From NAT127 sp034717695 (GTDB lineage Bacteria > Pseudomonadota > Gammaproteobacteria > Pseudomonadales > Porticoccaceae), in NCBI GenBank assembly GCA_034717695.1, contig JAYELS010000058.1, positions 1 through 64,000 of the forward strand: a stretch of 64,000 nt of DNA, in the 5' to 3' direction. Made by a program: the position numbers and the translations under genes. Shown piece after piece: positions 28,040 through 36,796 of this stretch; within the stretch, counting starts at the first letter, position 1, and each line of letters starts with the position of its first letter. The notes under the pieces were generated by a model. That model saw nothing but the letters and a program-made list of their open reading frames with translations. It was not told the DNA's origin and ran no database searches.

Positions 28040-29404
28040 ATGAAGAGGATCTGCATCGTATCCGGGGACGGCCACGCCGGCACCCGTGTCGCCGACTACA
28101 GGGATTACATGCCCGCCCGCTACCACGGGGCACTCAAGGAAGTCGAGCAGGAAGAGCGTGACTTCCTGCTGGTGACCGCGGGGCAGAGCCGCTTTCCCGA
28201 GGAGGCGCTGGCGGTGATCGACGATCGCTCGGCGATCCGCTCCGGCGGCCAGTCCGGCGGCTGGGATCCGGCCCGCCGGGTTCGCGAGATGGACCAGGAA
28301 GGGGTCGTGGCGGAGATCATCCACCAGGGACACCAGCACGCCTCCATGCCGTTTTTCTCCATCACCAACCGGCCCCGCCCGCCGGAACTGCGCCAGGTGG
28401 GGGCCGAGGCCTACCACCGCTGGCTCGCCGAGCACATGGCCGCCACCGGCGGCCGGGCCTTTGGGGTTGCCGACCCCGGCCCCTGCCACGACATGAACGC
28501 CGCCGTGCGGGAGCTGCGCTGGGTGGCGGACCATGGCTTCGTGTCCGTGGGCGTCCCCGGCGTTGTCGCCGATTCCGCCCTGCCACCCCTGTACGATGCC
28601 CATTTCGACCCCTTCTGGGCCGCCTGCCAGGAGCTCGGCCTGGTGCCCTCCATCCACGCCGGCTGGGGGCTGGAGCAGGGGCTGTTCTTCCGTTTCGCCG
28701 ACATGATGACCGGCGGCCAATCCATTGAGCAGGCCGCCCGGGACGGCAAGTTCCTGGCCATGGGCGAGGAGCTCAAGAAGAGCCGCCGCTCTCCCAACGC
28801 CCTCGGCATGCAGCCCCGCCGGGCCATGTGGCAATTGATGCTGGGGGGGGTGTTCGACCGCTTCCCGGGCCTCAAACTGGCGCTGACGGAGATCCGCGCC
28901 GAGTGGATACCGGCGACCCTCGCCTATCTGGACGCCAGCGTGGCCGAATCCGGGGTTCGCATCGCCCACAGCCCCGGGGAGTATTTCCGCCGCAACTGCT
29001 ACGTCACCCCCTCCTCCCCGAAGATCGAGGAAATCGCCATGCGCCACGACATCGGCGTGGATCGCTTCATCTTCGGCACCGACTACCCCCATCCGGAGGG
29101 CACCTGGCCCAATACCCGTGAATGGCTGAAAACCATCTTCACTGGTGTGGAGGAAAGCGAGGCGCGGATGATCCTCGGCGAGAACGCCATTGACTGCTAC
29201 AACCTGGATCGAGGCAAGTTGCTGGCGATAGCCGAGCGCATCGGACCGCTCCCCGACCAGATACTGATTCGCGATTACCAGCCCGACGCGGCCATGATCG
29301 CCGACTTCGATCGCAGGGCCAATTTCAAGGTGCCCCCCGAGGAGGTCGATCTGGCGGTTCTCGGCGAGCTGGTATCCGAGGACTGTCGACAACTCGCCGG
29401 TTGA
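28040..29404 (+). CDS. Amidohydrolase, PF04909-type (metal-dependent TIM barrel)
   Basis: The 454-aa protein begins CIVSGDGHAG and has RFIFGTDYPHPEGTWPNT near residues 344-361, the N- and C-terminal metal-site motifs of the amidohydrolase-2 family. Members hydrolyse or decarboxylate aromatic and other carboxylated compounds. No signal peptide is seen, so it is cytoplasmic. AAGGAG 9 bases upstream fixes ATG 28040. It lies in a run of hydrolase genes after the exported GST, suggesting steps in one pathway. Confidence 0.85.
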   Translation: MKRICIVSGDGHAGTRVADYRDYMPARYHGALKEVEQEERDFLLVTAGQSRFPEEALAVIDDRSAIRSGGQSGGWDPARRVREMDQEGVVAEIIHQGHQHASMPFFSITNRPRPPELRQVGAEAYHRWLAEHMAATGGRAFGVADPGPCHDMNAAVRELRWVADHGFVSVGVPGVVADSALPPLYDAHFDPFWAACQELGLVPSIHAGWGLEQGLFFRFADMMTGGQSIEQAARDGKFLAMGEELKKSRRSPNALGMQPRRAMWQLMLGGVFDRFPGLKLALTEIRAEWIPATLAYLDASVAESGVRIAHSPGEYFRRNCYVTPSSPKIEEIAMRHDIGVDRFIFGTDYPHPEGTWPNTREWLKTIFTGVEESEARMILGENAIDCYNLDRGKLLAIAERIGPLPDQILIRDYQPDAAMIADFDRRANFKVPPEEVDLAVLGELVSEDCRQLAG

Positions 29405-29442
29405 TCCCGGGCGCGGCCAACCCATCACTCAGGAGTAAACAC

Positions 29443-31145
29443 ATGTACGAACTCAACCGTCGCCGCCTGCTGGGACTTGCCGCCGGCGTGGGTGGCCTGT
29501 CGCTGCTCGGCTCCCCCTTGCTGCTCCACGGAGGCGCCCTGGGCAAGCCCCGCCACAGCCTGGTGGAGACCCGGGCGGGCAAGGTGCGGGGCATCGATAT
29601 CGGCGGGGTGCACATCTTCAAGGGCATCCCCTACGGCGCGCCCACCGGCGGCGCCAATCGCTTCAAGCCCCCCATCAAGCCCGAGCCCTGGGCGGGGGTG
29701 AGGGATGCCCTGGCCTTTGGGCATAACGCGCCCCAGGCGTCCCACGCCGAGGCGGGGGCATGGCCGGCGTCACCGACCCGGAGGCCGCCAGGCGCATGAA
29801 GGCCTTCATGGCCTTTCTCCACGGCCTCAGCGGCGACGAGCCCGCCACCGGGGAGGATTGCCTGGTGCTCAACGTGTGGACCAGCGGCATCAACGATGGC
29901 GTCAAGCGCCCGGTGCTCTTCTACATCCATGGGGGCGCCTTTTCCACCGGCTCCGGCGCCTGGACCATGTACGACGGCACCGGCGCGGCCCATCGCGGCG
30001 ATGCGGTAGTGGTGACCGTCAACCATCGCCTGGGGCCCCTGGGCTATCTGCACCTGGCGGATATCGGCGGTGACGAATACGCCCACTCCGGCAATGCCGG
30101 CATGCTCGATCTTGTCCTGGCTCTTGAGTGGGTGAGGGACAATATCGCGCAATTCGGCGGCGATCCCGATAGTGTGCTGGTGTTCGGCTCCTCCGGCGGC
30201 GCGTCAAAAACCTCCACGCTGCTGGCCATGCCCGCCGCCAAGGGGCTCATCCACCGGGCCAACCTGATGAGTGGCGCCATGATGCGGGCGACCACGGCGG
30301 AACGGGCTGGGCAAAACGCCGAGAAATTCCTCAAGCAGCTCGGCATCGACCGCAAGGACTTCCGCAAGCTTCTCGATATACCCGCTAAGACCCTGGTCGA
30401 GCAAGCGGAGAAACTCGCCATGTCCATCAGCGGCGGCCTCGCCGGGCAGGGCAATCCGGAGGACTTCATGCCCCTTCAGCCGGTGGTTGATGGGGATGTG
30501 CTGCCGGTCCATCCCATGGATCCGGTGGCGGCCCCCTCCGGCGCCGATGTGCCGGTACTGATCGGTTCCACCCGGGACGACATGACCATGCTGATGCTCG
30601 GCATGCCCTGGTTCGGAACCCTGGACGAGGCGGGCCTCAAGGGCATGGCCGGTCGTCTTTTCGGCGCCATGGGGCAGGAAGTCCACGGGGCCTACCGGGC
30701 GGAGATGCCCGATGCCAGCGCGACCGCGATCGCCTGCCAGATGGTCACCGATCGCACCATGTGGGCGGGCTCCCTCCAGTGGGCGGAGCGGCGTGTCGCC
30801 GCCCGGCGGGGGCCGGTGTACGTCTACCGCTTCGATCTCGAATCCCCGGCCCTGGGGGGGATCATGGGCGCAGCCCACGGCGGCGATATTCCCTTTGCCC
30901 TGAACAATTACTACATGTCCGTGATGGCGGGGGATCGCCCGGAAAATATCCTGATGGGCAAGATCATGAGCGACACCTGGGTCACCTTCGCCGCCACGGG
31001 GAACCCCAATAATCCCGCTATTCCTGAGTGGGCGCCTTACGATCTGGAGAAACGCATGGCGATACATTTCGATGTACCCACCCATACCACCAGCGATCAT
31101 CGCGGGGCGATGCGGGCGCTGCTCACCAAGGCCCTGTACGGCTGA
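29443..31145 (+). pseudogene. Type-B carboxylesterase with a one-base frameshift
   Basis: The N-terminal part from ATG 29443 (AGGAG upstream) has a Tat-like signal (NRRRLLGLAAGVGG) and the start of a carboxylesterase-B domain (VRGI...FKGIPYGAP). That frame runs into a wrong tail ending at 29799. The rest of the domain is in another frame from about 29760: EDCLVLNVW, the nucleophile loop FGSSGGA and the AAHGGDIPFAL histidine region, ending at 31145. One extra G in the GGGGG run at 29754-29758 would join the frames. It is a recent frameshift or a homopolymer error; if the latter, it is an intact exported esterase of about 567 aa. Confidence 0.82.
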
Positions 31146-31207
31146 CAGTGGCACTGGCGCAGCCTTTTGATGGGCACAACACAGACATGACCACAGGAGT
31201 CACCAAC

Positions 31208-32311
31208 TTGAAGCGATTTGTCGCAACACTGGGAAGAAACGCCATCGCCGTCTCGATTTTCGCCGCGGCGTCCGCCGTGGCGGAAACGGGGCATCCGACG
31301 CCCCCCATGATCGACAGGGACGGTGCCGTCCGTGTCGCCGCCCAGGTCTACGCCATGCCGTCGAGCTTCAGCGACGAAGCCCGCAAGGCCTTCACGGATT
31401 ACTTCGCCCGGGGCGGCGACCCCGCCATGACCGGGGATATCGACAATATCCGCCGCATTTACGACACCCAGTGGGCCGGCCCGATCCTCGCGGAGTGGCA
31501 AGCCCGCTATCCGGTGACCATGCAACGCACCTCCATGGCGGGCGTCGACGTGGATATCGTCCAACCCCGGGATGGGGTCGCGCCAGGCAAGAAGGACCGG
31601 GTTCTGATCAGCCTCCACGGCGGCGGCTTTGTGATCGGCAACGGCGGCGTCGGCGGGCGCATGGAGGCGATACCCATGGCGGGTATCGGCGGCTTCCGGG
31701 TCATCGCCGTGGATTACCGCCAGGCGCCGGAAGCCCGGTATCCCGCGGCCACGGACGATGTGGTCGCGGTCTACCGCGAACTGCTGAAAAGCTACGCCCC
31801 CGGGAATATCGGCATAGTGGGATCCTCCGCCGGCGGCATGCTGGCCGCCCAGACCGTGGCGCGCTTGCAGAACGAGGAGTTGCCTCGACCCGGCGCCATC
31901 GCCATCCAGGCGGCGGGCGCCTCCAGCCGCGGCGCCTCCGACAGCCAGTTCTGGATGCTCGGGCTCACCGGTGCCATGGTCAAGCTGCCGGAGGAAATGC
32001 CAAAATTGCCCAGCTATTTTGCCCCCGAGGACATGAAGGATCCCCTGGCGTTTCCCGCCGATCACCCCGGGATACTGGCGCAGTTTCCGCCGACCCTGAT
32101 CCTGTCGTCCTCCCGGGACAGCCTGCTGGGCAACGCGCTCGACACCCATGCCCGCCTGCGGGAGGCGAATGTGGACAGCCAACTCTATGTGCGCCACGGC
32201 TTTGGCCACGGCTATTTCACCCAGGTGCCCCAGGTGCCGGAGGCCATTCACGCCTGGCAGGAAACCGTGGCGCATTTTGACAGGCACCTGGGCAAGACCG
32301 CCCCGGATTGA
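31208..32311 (+). CDS. Alpha/beta hydrolase, HSL (hormone-sensitive-lipase) family, exported
   Basis: The protein of about 367 aa has a signal peptide ending ASAVAETG. It carries the HSL-family oxyanion motif HGGGFVIGNG, the nucleophile loop GSSAGG, an aspartate in SSRDSLL and a histidine in RHGFGHGYF. It is probably a periplasmic esterase. TTG 31208 is chosen because AGGAGT lies 7 bases upstream, as in neighbouring genes; ATG 31187 is an alternative. It follows the interrupted carboxylesterase by 62 bases. Confidence 0.85.
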   Translation: MKRFVATLGRNAIAVSIFAAASAVAETGHPTPPMIDRDGAVRVAAQVYAMPSSFSDEARKAFTDYFARGGDPAMTGDIDNIRRIYDTQWAGPILAEWQARYPVTMQRTSMAGVDVDIVQPRDGVAPGKKDRVLISLHGGGFVIGNGGVGGRMEAIPMAGIGGFRVIAVDYRQAPEARYPAATDDVVAVYRELLKSYAPGNIGIVGSSAGGMLAAQTVARLQNEELPRPGAIAIQAAGASSRGASDSQFWMLGLTGAMVKLPEEMPKLPSYFAPEDMKDPLAFPADHPGILAQFPPTLILSSSRDSLLGNALDTHARLREANVDSQLYVRHGFGHGYFTQVPQVPEAIHAWQETVAHFDRHLGKTAPD

Positions 32312-32402
32312 CCGGGTGCTCGCCGGCCCCGGGATGGTTCCCGTAACGTCTGGACGATGTCGGCAACTCCGGTCGCGTGAACAGGCCCGAGGGAGGTAGC
32401 CC

Positions 32403-33878
32403 ATGCTCGCCGTGCTCGCACCCCTCTGGCTTGGCCTCGCCATCCTGGCGGGGGCCTTTGCCCTGGGTTTTCTTGCGGCACGGGTGGTCCGCCCCCGGGA
32501 GGATGCGAGGCGGCTGCTGCAGTGGGTCGCCCTCGCCATACTGGTTCTTTTCGCGGTGGAGGCGGTGCTGCTTGCCAGCCTCGGCGCCGTTGCCTTGGAC
32601 GGGTTGCTCGGCCCCGTTTTTCTTCCCCTGCACGCTGTTCTCGCCTGGTGCGCGGCCCCGGCCCTGGGGTCACTGGCGCTGGTCAGGAGCGGCGCAATGG
32701 CGCGCTGGTGGCCCCTGGTGGCGCTGGTGGCGGGGCTCATCACCATCGGCCTCTACCCTTACCGGGTCGGTGTTCGGGACATCGTCGAGGTGGCCGAGGG
32801 CAGGGCGCGGGCGCCCCTGTCGGCGACCATGGCGGACGGGCCATCCGCCCTGCTTTTCGCCCCCTCGTTTTCCAGCAATCTGCTCAGCGTCTTCGACCTG
32901 CGCACCAACGGCCTGGTGAAAACCATTCCCCTGGGATCCCGGGGCGCCTGCTGCGTGTATCCACTGCCCGGCGGCGGCAAGGTCTATGTGGTGTCAGGGC
33001 TCGCCCCCCATGTGGGTGTGCTCGACATGGACAGGCTCGAGATCGTCAAGCGCATCGAACTCGCCGATGTGATGGCGGAGGCGGGCAGCCCCATCCAGGG
33101 GGATGGCCGCATGTTCTGGGTGGGGGAAATTGGCGAGGCCTATGTGGAGGGCATCGATACCGCCACCGACGGGATCGTTCACAGCTACCCTGGTGGCGGC
33201 GGCGCCATGCACGTCAGCCCCGATGGCCGCTACCTGTTCAGCCTGATGGCGGACGGCGACGGTCACCGCTTCACGGTGCGGGAATCCCCCACCGGGCGCG
33301 AGGTGGGTGGCATCGCCCTGCCGATCCCGGCGGGGGAGGTGCCCTCCACCATTCTCGTGGATCCGCAAGGCGCCAAGGCCTATGTGACCCTGTTCTCCGC
33401 CCAGGGGGGCGTGCTGGTGCTCGATGTGCGGGATCCCCTCGCCCCCCGCCACATCACCCGTCTCAGAACCGGGGCAGTCACCCTGGTGGGGGCCTTCAGT
33501 CCCGATGGGGGAGAGTTGTGGCTGCCTAACGCCGGGGCGGGCACGGTGTCGATACTGGATGTGGCGACGGACCAGGTCGTCCATACCATCGCCCTCGGCC
33601 GCTATGTCAGCGCCGTGGCATTCGCCGGGGACCAGGCCTATATCGCCCAGAGCCCGTCCGTTCGCGAGCCGACCTATCTCCGCGCGGCCATTCAGGCGGC
33701 GCTGGGGGTGGTGCCCGGGGGCTTGCTGGCTCCCCCGGAAGGGGTTGGGCACTGGCGGCCCGGACTGGAGACCCCCGGGGAAATCATCACCCTCGATCGC
33801 CGCACCCGCCAACGGCTGCCCGTTGCCCCCATGGCGATCCCCTCCACCCCCTTCACCCTGGGGGTGGTGGAGCGGTGA
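32403..33878 (+). CDS. Membrane-anchored YVTN-type beta-propeller protein
   Basis: The 491-aa protein starts with about four hydrophobic helices (residues 3-125). A beta-propeller follows, with YVTN/YncE-like repeats such as VYVVSGLAPHVGVLDMDRLE, GRMFWVGEIGEAYVEGIDTAT, ELWLPNAGAGTVSILDVATD and AYVTLFSAQGGVLVLDVRD. The propeller should face the periplasm and could bind a ligand or partner protein. No catalytic site is recognised. GAGGGAGG upstream supports the start. It is the last gene of the run before a convergent SDR gene. Confidence 0.78.
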   Translation: MLAVLAPLWLGLAILAGAFALGFLAARVVRPREDARRLLQWVALAILVLFAVEAVLLASLGAVALDGLLGPVFLPLHAVLAWCAAPALGSLALVRSGAMARWWPLVALVAGLITIGLYPYRVGVRDIVEVAEGRARAPLSATMADGPSALLFAPSFSSNLLSVFDLRTNGLVKTIPLGSRGACCVYPLPGGGKVYVVSGLAPHVGVLDMDRLEIVKRIELADVMAEAGSPIQGDGRMFWVGEIGEAYVEGIDTATDGIVHSYPGGGGAMHVSPDGRYLFSLMADGDGHRFTVRESPTGREVGGIALPIPAGEVPSTILVDPQGAKAYVTLFSAQGGVLVLDVRDPLAPRHITRLRTGAVTLVGAFSPDGGELWLPNAGAGTVSILDVATDQVVHTIALGRYVSAVAFAGDQAYIAQSPSVREPTYLRAAIQAALGVVPGGLLAPPEGVGHWRPGLETPGEIITLDRRTRQRLPVAPMAIPSTPFTLGVVER

Positions 33879-33893
33879 CCCTGGGTTGTAGCC

Positions 33894-34706
33894 TCAGGCC
33901 TTCCGGCCGAGGGCCTTGCGGGTCACGCTGATGAACGGCACCGTGCAGCTCATGCCGCCGTCGACGCGATACAGCACGCCGTTCACATAGCGGGATTCGT
34001 CCGACGCCAGGTAGACCGCCATGGCGGCGATGTCTTCCGGCTCCCCCAGCCGTGGGGCATTGAGCACATCCAGGAAGTCCGCGTCCATTTCCGGGGTGGA
34101 CCAGGCGATCTTCGACGGGGTCTGGATCGGCCCCGGCAGGATGGCGTTGCTGCGCACCCCCTGCTTGCCGAAGGTGGCGGCGAAGGCCTGCACATACCAG
34201 TTGAGGGCCGCTTTGGAGGCGCCGTAGCTGTAGGCGGTGACATCGCCGCCGAGGGAGCTGCCGGAGGAGGTGAAGATGACGGAGCCGTTGCCGCGCTTGA
34301 GCATATGGGGAATGGCGAGCTTGGTGGCGATGACGCTGCCCACCACGTTCACCCGCATGTTGGCGTGGAACACCTCGGGGTCGAATTCGAGGATATCCAT
34401 GTCCCGCATGGCGAACTCGGTGTTCACGAACAGGGCGTTGTTGTAGAGCACATCGATGCTGCCAAAGGTGCCCACGGTGGTATCCACCATCCGTTGCAGA
34501 TCCGCTTCCTCCCCCACGTCCACCGCCAGGGCGATGGCGCGGCCGCCCTCGGCGACGATGCCGTGGGCGACTTCTTCGGCGGCGGGGGCGCGCAGGTCGG
34601 TGACCACCACGGTGGCCCCCTCGCGGGCGAACATTTGCGCCGTTGCCTTGCCGATGCCGCTGCCGGCGCCGGTGATCACACACACTTTGTTGTCGAGTCT
34701 GTTCAA
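33894..34706 (-). CDS. SDR-family oxidoreductase
   Basis: The 270-aa protein has the classical SDR layout: NAD(P) motif TGAGSGIGKA near residue 13, a VLYNNALF-type NAG-like segment, a serine in VIFTSSGSSLGG, and YSYGASKAALN as the YxxxK catalytic motif. It is likely a cytoplasmic alcohol/ketone oxidoreductase. The start is TTG at 34706, with GAGGG upstream; no ATG fits the N-terminus. It is transcribed toward the beta-propeller gene, with 15 bases between the stops. Confidence 0.9.
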   Translation of the reverse strand: MNRLDNKVCVITGAGSGIGKATAQMFAREGATVVVTDLRAPAAEEVAHGIVAEGGRAIALAVDVGEEADLQRMVDTTVGTFGSIDVLYNNALFVNTEFAMRDMDILEFDPEVFHANMRVNVVGSVIATKLAIPHMLKRGNGSVIFTSSGSSLGGDVTAYSYGASKAALNWYVQAFAATFGKQGVRSNAILPGPIQTPSKIAWSTPEMDADFLDVLNAPRLGEPEDIAAMAVYLASDESRYVNGVLYRVDGGMSCTVPFISVTRKALGRKA

Positions 34707-35094
34707 ACTACTGCCCTCTTTTGATTATGGACTGGATGATCATGGGGTCGGCGTTGCCCCCTGTGGCGCCATCGCGCCGCCGGAATGTGACCGGGGTTGA
34801 TGCCGTTGCCAGGGTGCCGGGTTAGCCCCTTGAACCATGGCGATCCCGGGTCGGTCACCGGGAGTATAGGGCCAAGCCGTCCCCGAGGATAAGTCACTGT
34901 CTTCAAGAAGTTCAATGATGAGATTGGCGTTGGCGTCGCGACGGCGTCCTGGACCGGCCTTCGACACAATGCCGGGTAGCGCTGAATCACGGCTGATCAT
35001 CGATACGGTGTGGCGGGTAAAAAGGGCAGGTCACCGCAATGAAATCCGTTGCCATTGACTCCGGGGTCGAGCATGACCTGTCCGTGGGTTTGCC
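34707..35094 (+). other. Intergenic region upstream of SDR and AraC remnant
   Basis: No convincing gene is seen in these 388 bases. Open frames on the minus strand (for example 34740-35000) have no recognisable domain or ribosome-binding site. It should hold the promoter of the minus-strand SDR gene. The 5' part is GC-rich and the part around 34890-34930 is more AT-rich. Confidence 0.45.
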
Positions 35095-35475
35095 GTGGCC
35101 AAACTTGACATCCCTCCCCGGGTTTGTGTCCCTGCAGAAGCAACAGTCGAGACAATCCGGATGGCGCAACGCAGTGTGATCAGCGCCGATAAAGGCGACA
35201 GATTCGATACCCTCCGGTGCCGGGAGGCGAGCCTCCGGTGGGATGACAGCGAAGTGATGGTGGGTCACTACAACTGGCCGGACGGGGTGGAAACCGAGCT
35301 GGTGCCCGACCGCCATCACCTGAGCTTCTCCCTGTCGCCGCGCCCCTGCCACACCCAGGGTTATCACGGTGGCGGCGATATCCACGATTTCCACGATGCG
35401 GGTAACATGACTTTCTACCTCGCCGGCCCGCTGCTCCGTAATCCTTGGTACCCAGTAACAGCCGTGGCATCATAG
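35095..35475 (+). pseudogene. Remnant of an AraC-family regulator (N-terminal sensor part only)
   Basis: The 126-aa frame contains SLRWDDSEVMVGHYNWPDGV, VPDRHHLSFSLSPRP and DFHDAGNMTFYLAGPLLR. These resemble the cupin sensor part of AraC-type regulators of catabolic genes. It ends at TAG 35473 well before any helix-turn-helix, and no HTH remnant follows before the next gene at 35503. The true start may be ATG 35161. It is either a truncated regulator or a free-standing sensor domain. The family call is from pattern memory and is moderate. Confidence 0.5.
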
Positions 35476-35502
35476 CCGCCGCATTAATACACGAGACTTA
35501 CC

Positions 35503-36618
35503 ATGCTCCCCACCGATAATGACACTTTGAAATCCCTCCTCGAGGATTGGTTGAAAGCGCGCATGGCCGCCCCTGATCTTCGGGTTACCGCCATGAAGGA
35601 TCGCTCCGGCGCGGGGTTTTCCGCCGAGACTTTCTATATCGATGTGGCCCATGGCGAGGCTGGCAACGCAAGGGAGCTGAGCCTGGTGGTGCGCTGCCAG
35701 AACCAGTCCAGCGATTTTTTCGTCGCCGCCAGCATCGATTTTCCGTACCGGGTGATGGAGGCCGTCGCGGCCCACAGCCAGGTTCCGGTGCCCAACCTCA
35801 TCGGCCTCGAAATGGATGACAGCGTGCTCGGCCTGCCGTTTCTGGTGATGGAGAAGATGGACGGCCGGGTGGTGCAGCAGAGCCCCAACTACAACCGCGC
35901 CGGCTGGCTGGCGGATATGACCCCCGGGCAGCGCCGCCAGGTGTGGCTGAACGGCATCGACCAGATGGCCGCCGTCAACCGCCTCGACTGGCAGGATGGC
36001 TTTACCTTTCTCGCCGACCCCAAGTACGGCCAGCCCGGCATCGAAGGCTATCTCGGTTGGGTCCGGGAGTGGTACGAGTGGGCCCGGGGAGAGCCCATTC
36101 CCCTGATGGAGCGGGCCTTCGAGCGGCTGATGAGCGAGCGCCCCGAGAACGCCCCGGTGAGTGTCCTGTGGGGTGATCCGAGCCCCAGCAACATCCTCTT
36201 CGCCAATGACAGCAGCGGCGCCGTCACGGTGGTGCTCGATTGGGAGCTTGCCAACTTAGGCCCCGCCGAGGTGGACCTGGCCTGGTGGCTGTTCTTCGAC
36301 GATCTGTTCAGCCACGGCATGGGCGTGCCCCGTCTCGAAGGCCTGCCCAACCGGGAGGAGACCATCGCCCACTACGAGGCAAAGCTCGGCCGCAAGGTGG
36401 CACCGCTGGATTACTACGACCTGCTCGCCACCTTCCGCATGGCCATCGTCGGCATGCGCGCCGTGGACCGCCAGATCGAACGGGGCACCATCCCGCGCAC
36501 CTCCAACGCCCGCAGCCACCAGCCTATCATGTGCCTGCTGGCCCAACGCATGGGGGAGCCGGTGCCGACCCCCGGCGAGGATTATGCGGCCTTTGCCAAG
36601 GTGATTGGGTTGGCGTGA
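35503..36618 (+). CDS. Aminoglycoside-phosphotransferase-like (APH) family protein
   Basis: The 371-aa protein has the kinase-like APH fold: a catalytic-loop motif LWGDPSPSNILF with D and N in place (G replaces the usual H), and a metal site VVLDWELANLGPAEVDLAW. Such proteins are often encoded next to acyl-CoA dehydrogenases in fatty-acid or steroid catabolism and are thought to phosphorylate a small hydroxylated substrate, not antibiotics. Here acyl-CoA genes lie immediately downstream, on the far side of a convergent ligase gene. It ends next to a heptamer-repeat element. Confidence 0.85.
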   Translation: MLPTDNDTLKSLLEDWLKARMAAPDLRVTAMKDRSGAGFSAETFYIDVAHGEAGNARELSLVVRCQNQSSDFFVAASIDFPYRVMEAVAAHSQVPVPNLIGLEMDDSVLGLPFLVMEKMDGRVVQQSPNYNRAGWLADMTPGQRRQVWLNGIDQMAAVNRLDWQDGFTFLADPKYGQPGIEGYLGWVREWYEWARGEPIPLMERAFERLMSERPENAPVSVLWGDPSPSNILFANDSSGAVTVVLDWELANLGPAEVDLAWWLFFDDLFSHGMGVPRLEGLPNREETIAHYEAKLGRKVAPLDYYDLLATFRMAIVGMRAVDRQIERGTIPRTSNARSHQPIMCLLAQRMGEPVPTPGEDYAAFAKVIGLA

Positions 36619-36638
36619 GAAAGATGGTCTGACGCTTG

Positions 36639-36796
36639 ACGTCGGACGCACAAGCCTTTCCACCCCCTCCAGCAAGGCCGGCGCCAGACCCATCTCCTGT
36701 GGGCCTCGTTGCCATCGGATTGTCTTCCGTGGCGCGGGGCCCGTACTCTCTCGGCGTCAGACGTCAGACGTCAGACGTCAGACGTCAGACGTCAGA
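36639..36796 (+). repeat. Heptamer repeat element, copy 1
   Basis: The element has a left part with one ACGTCGG unit (36639-36645) inside TTGACGTCGGACGCACAAGCC-like sequence, a spacer of about 110 bases, and a right part of six perfect tandem CGTCAGA units (36755-36796). The second copy at 46189-46361 has the same two-part structure in the same orientation. The right array overlaps the 3' end of the convergent ligase gene. Confidence 0.85.

Noticed and set aside
34740..35000. Minus-strand open frame in the gap upstream of the SDR gene
   Set aside because: No ribosome-binding site, no recognisable domain and composition like intergenic sequence.
35503..36618. APH-like gene as an antibiotic-resistance gene
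   Set aside because: Context with acyl-CoA genes and the family type point to metabolism; the catalytic loop differs from aminoglycoside kinases (G in place of H).
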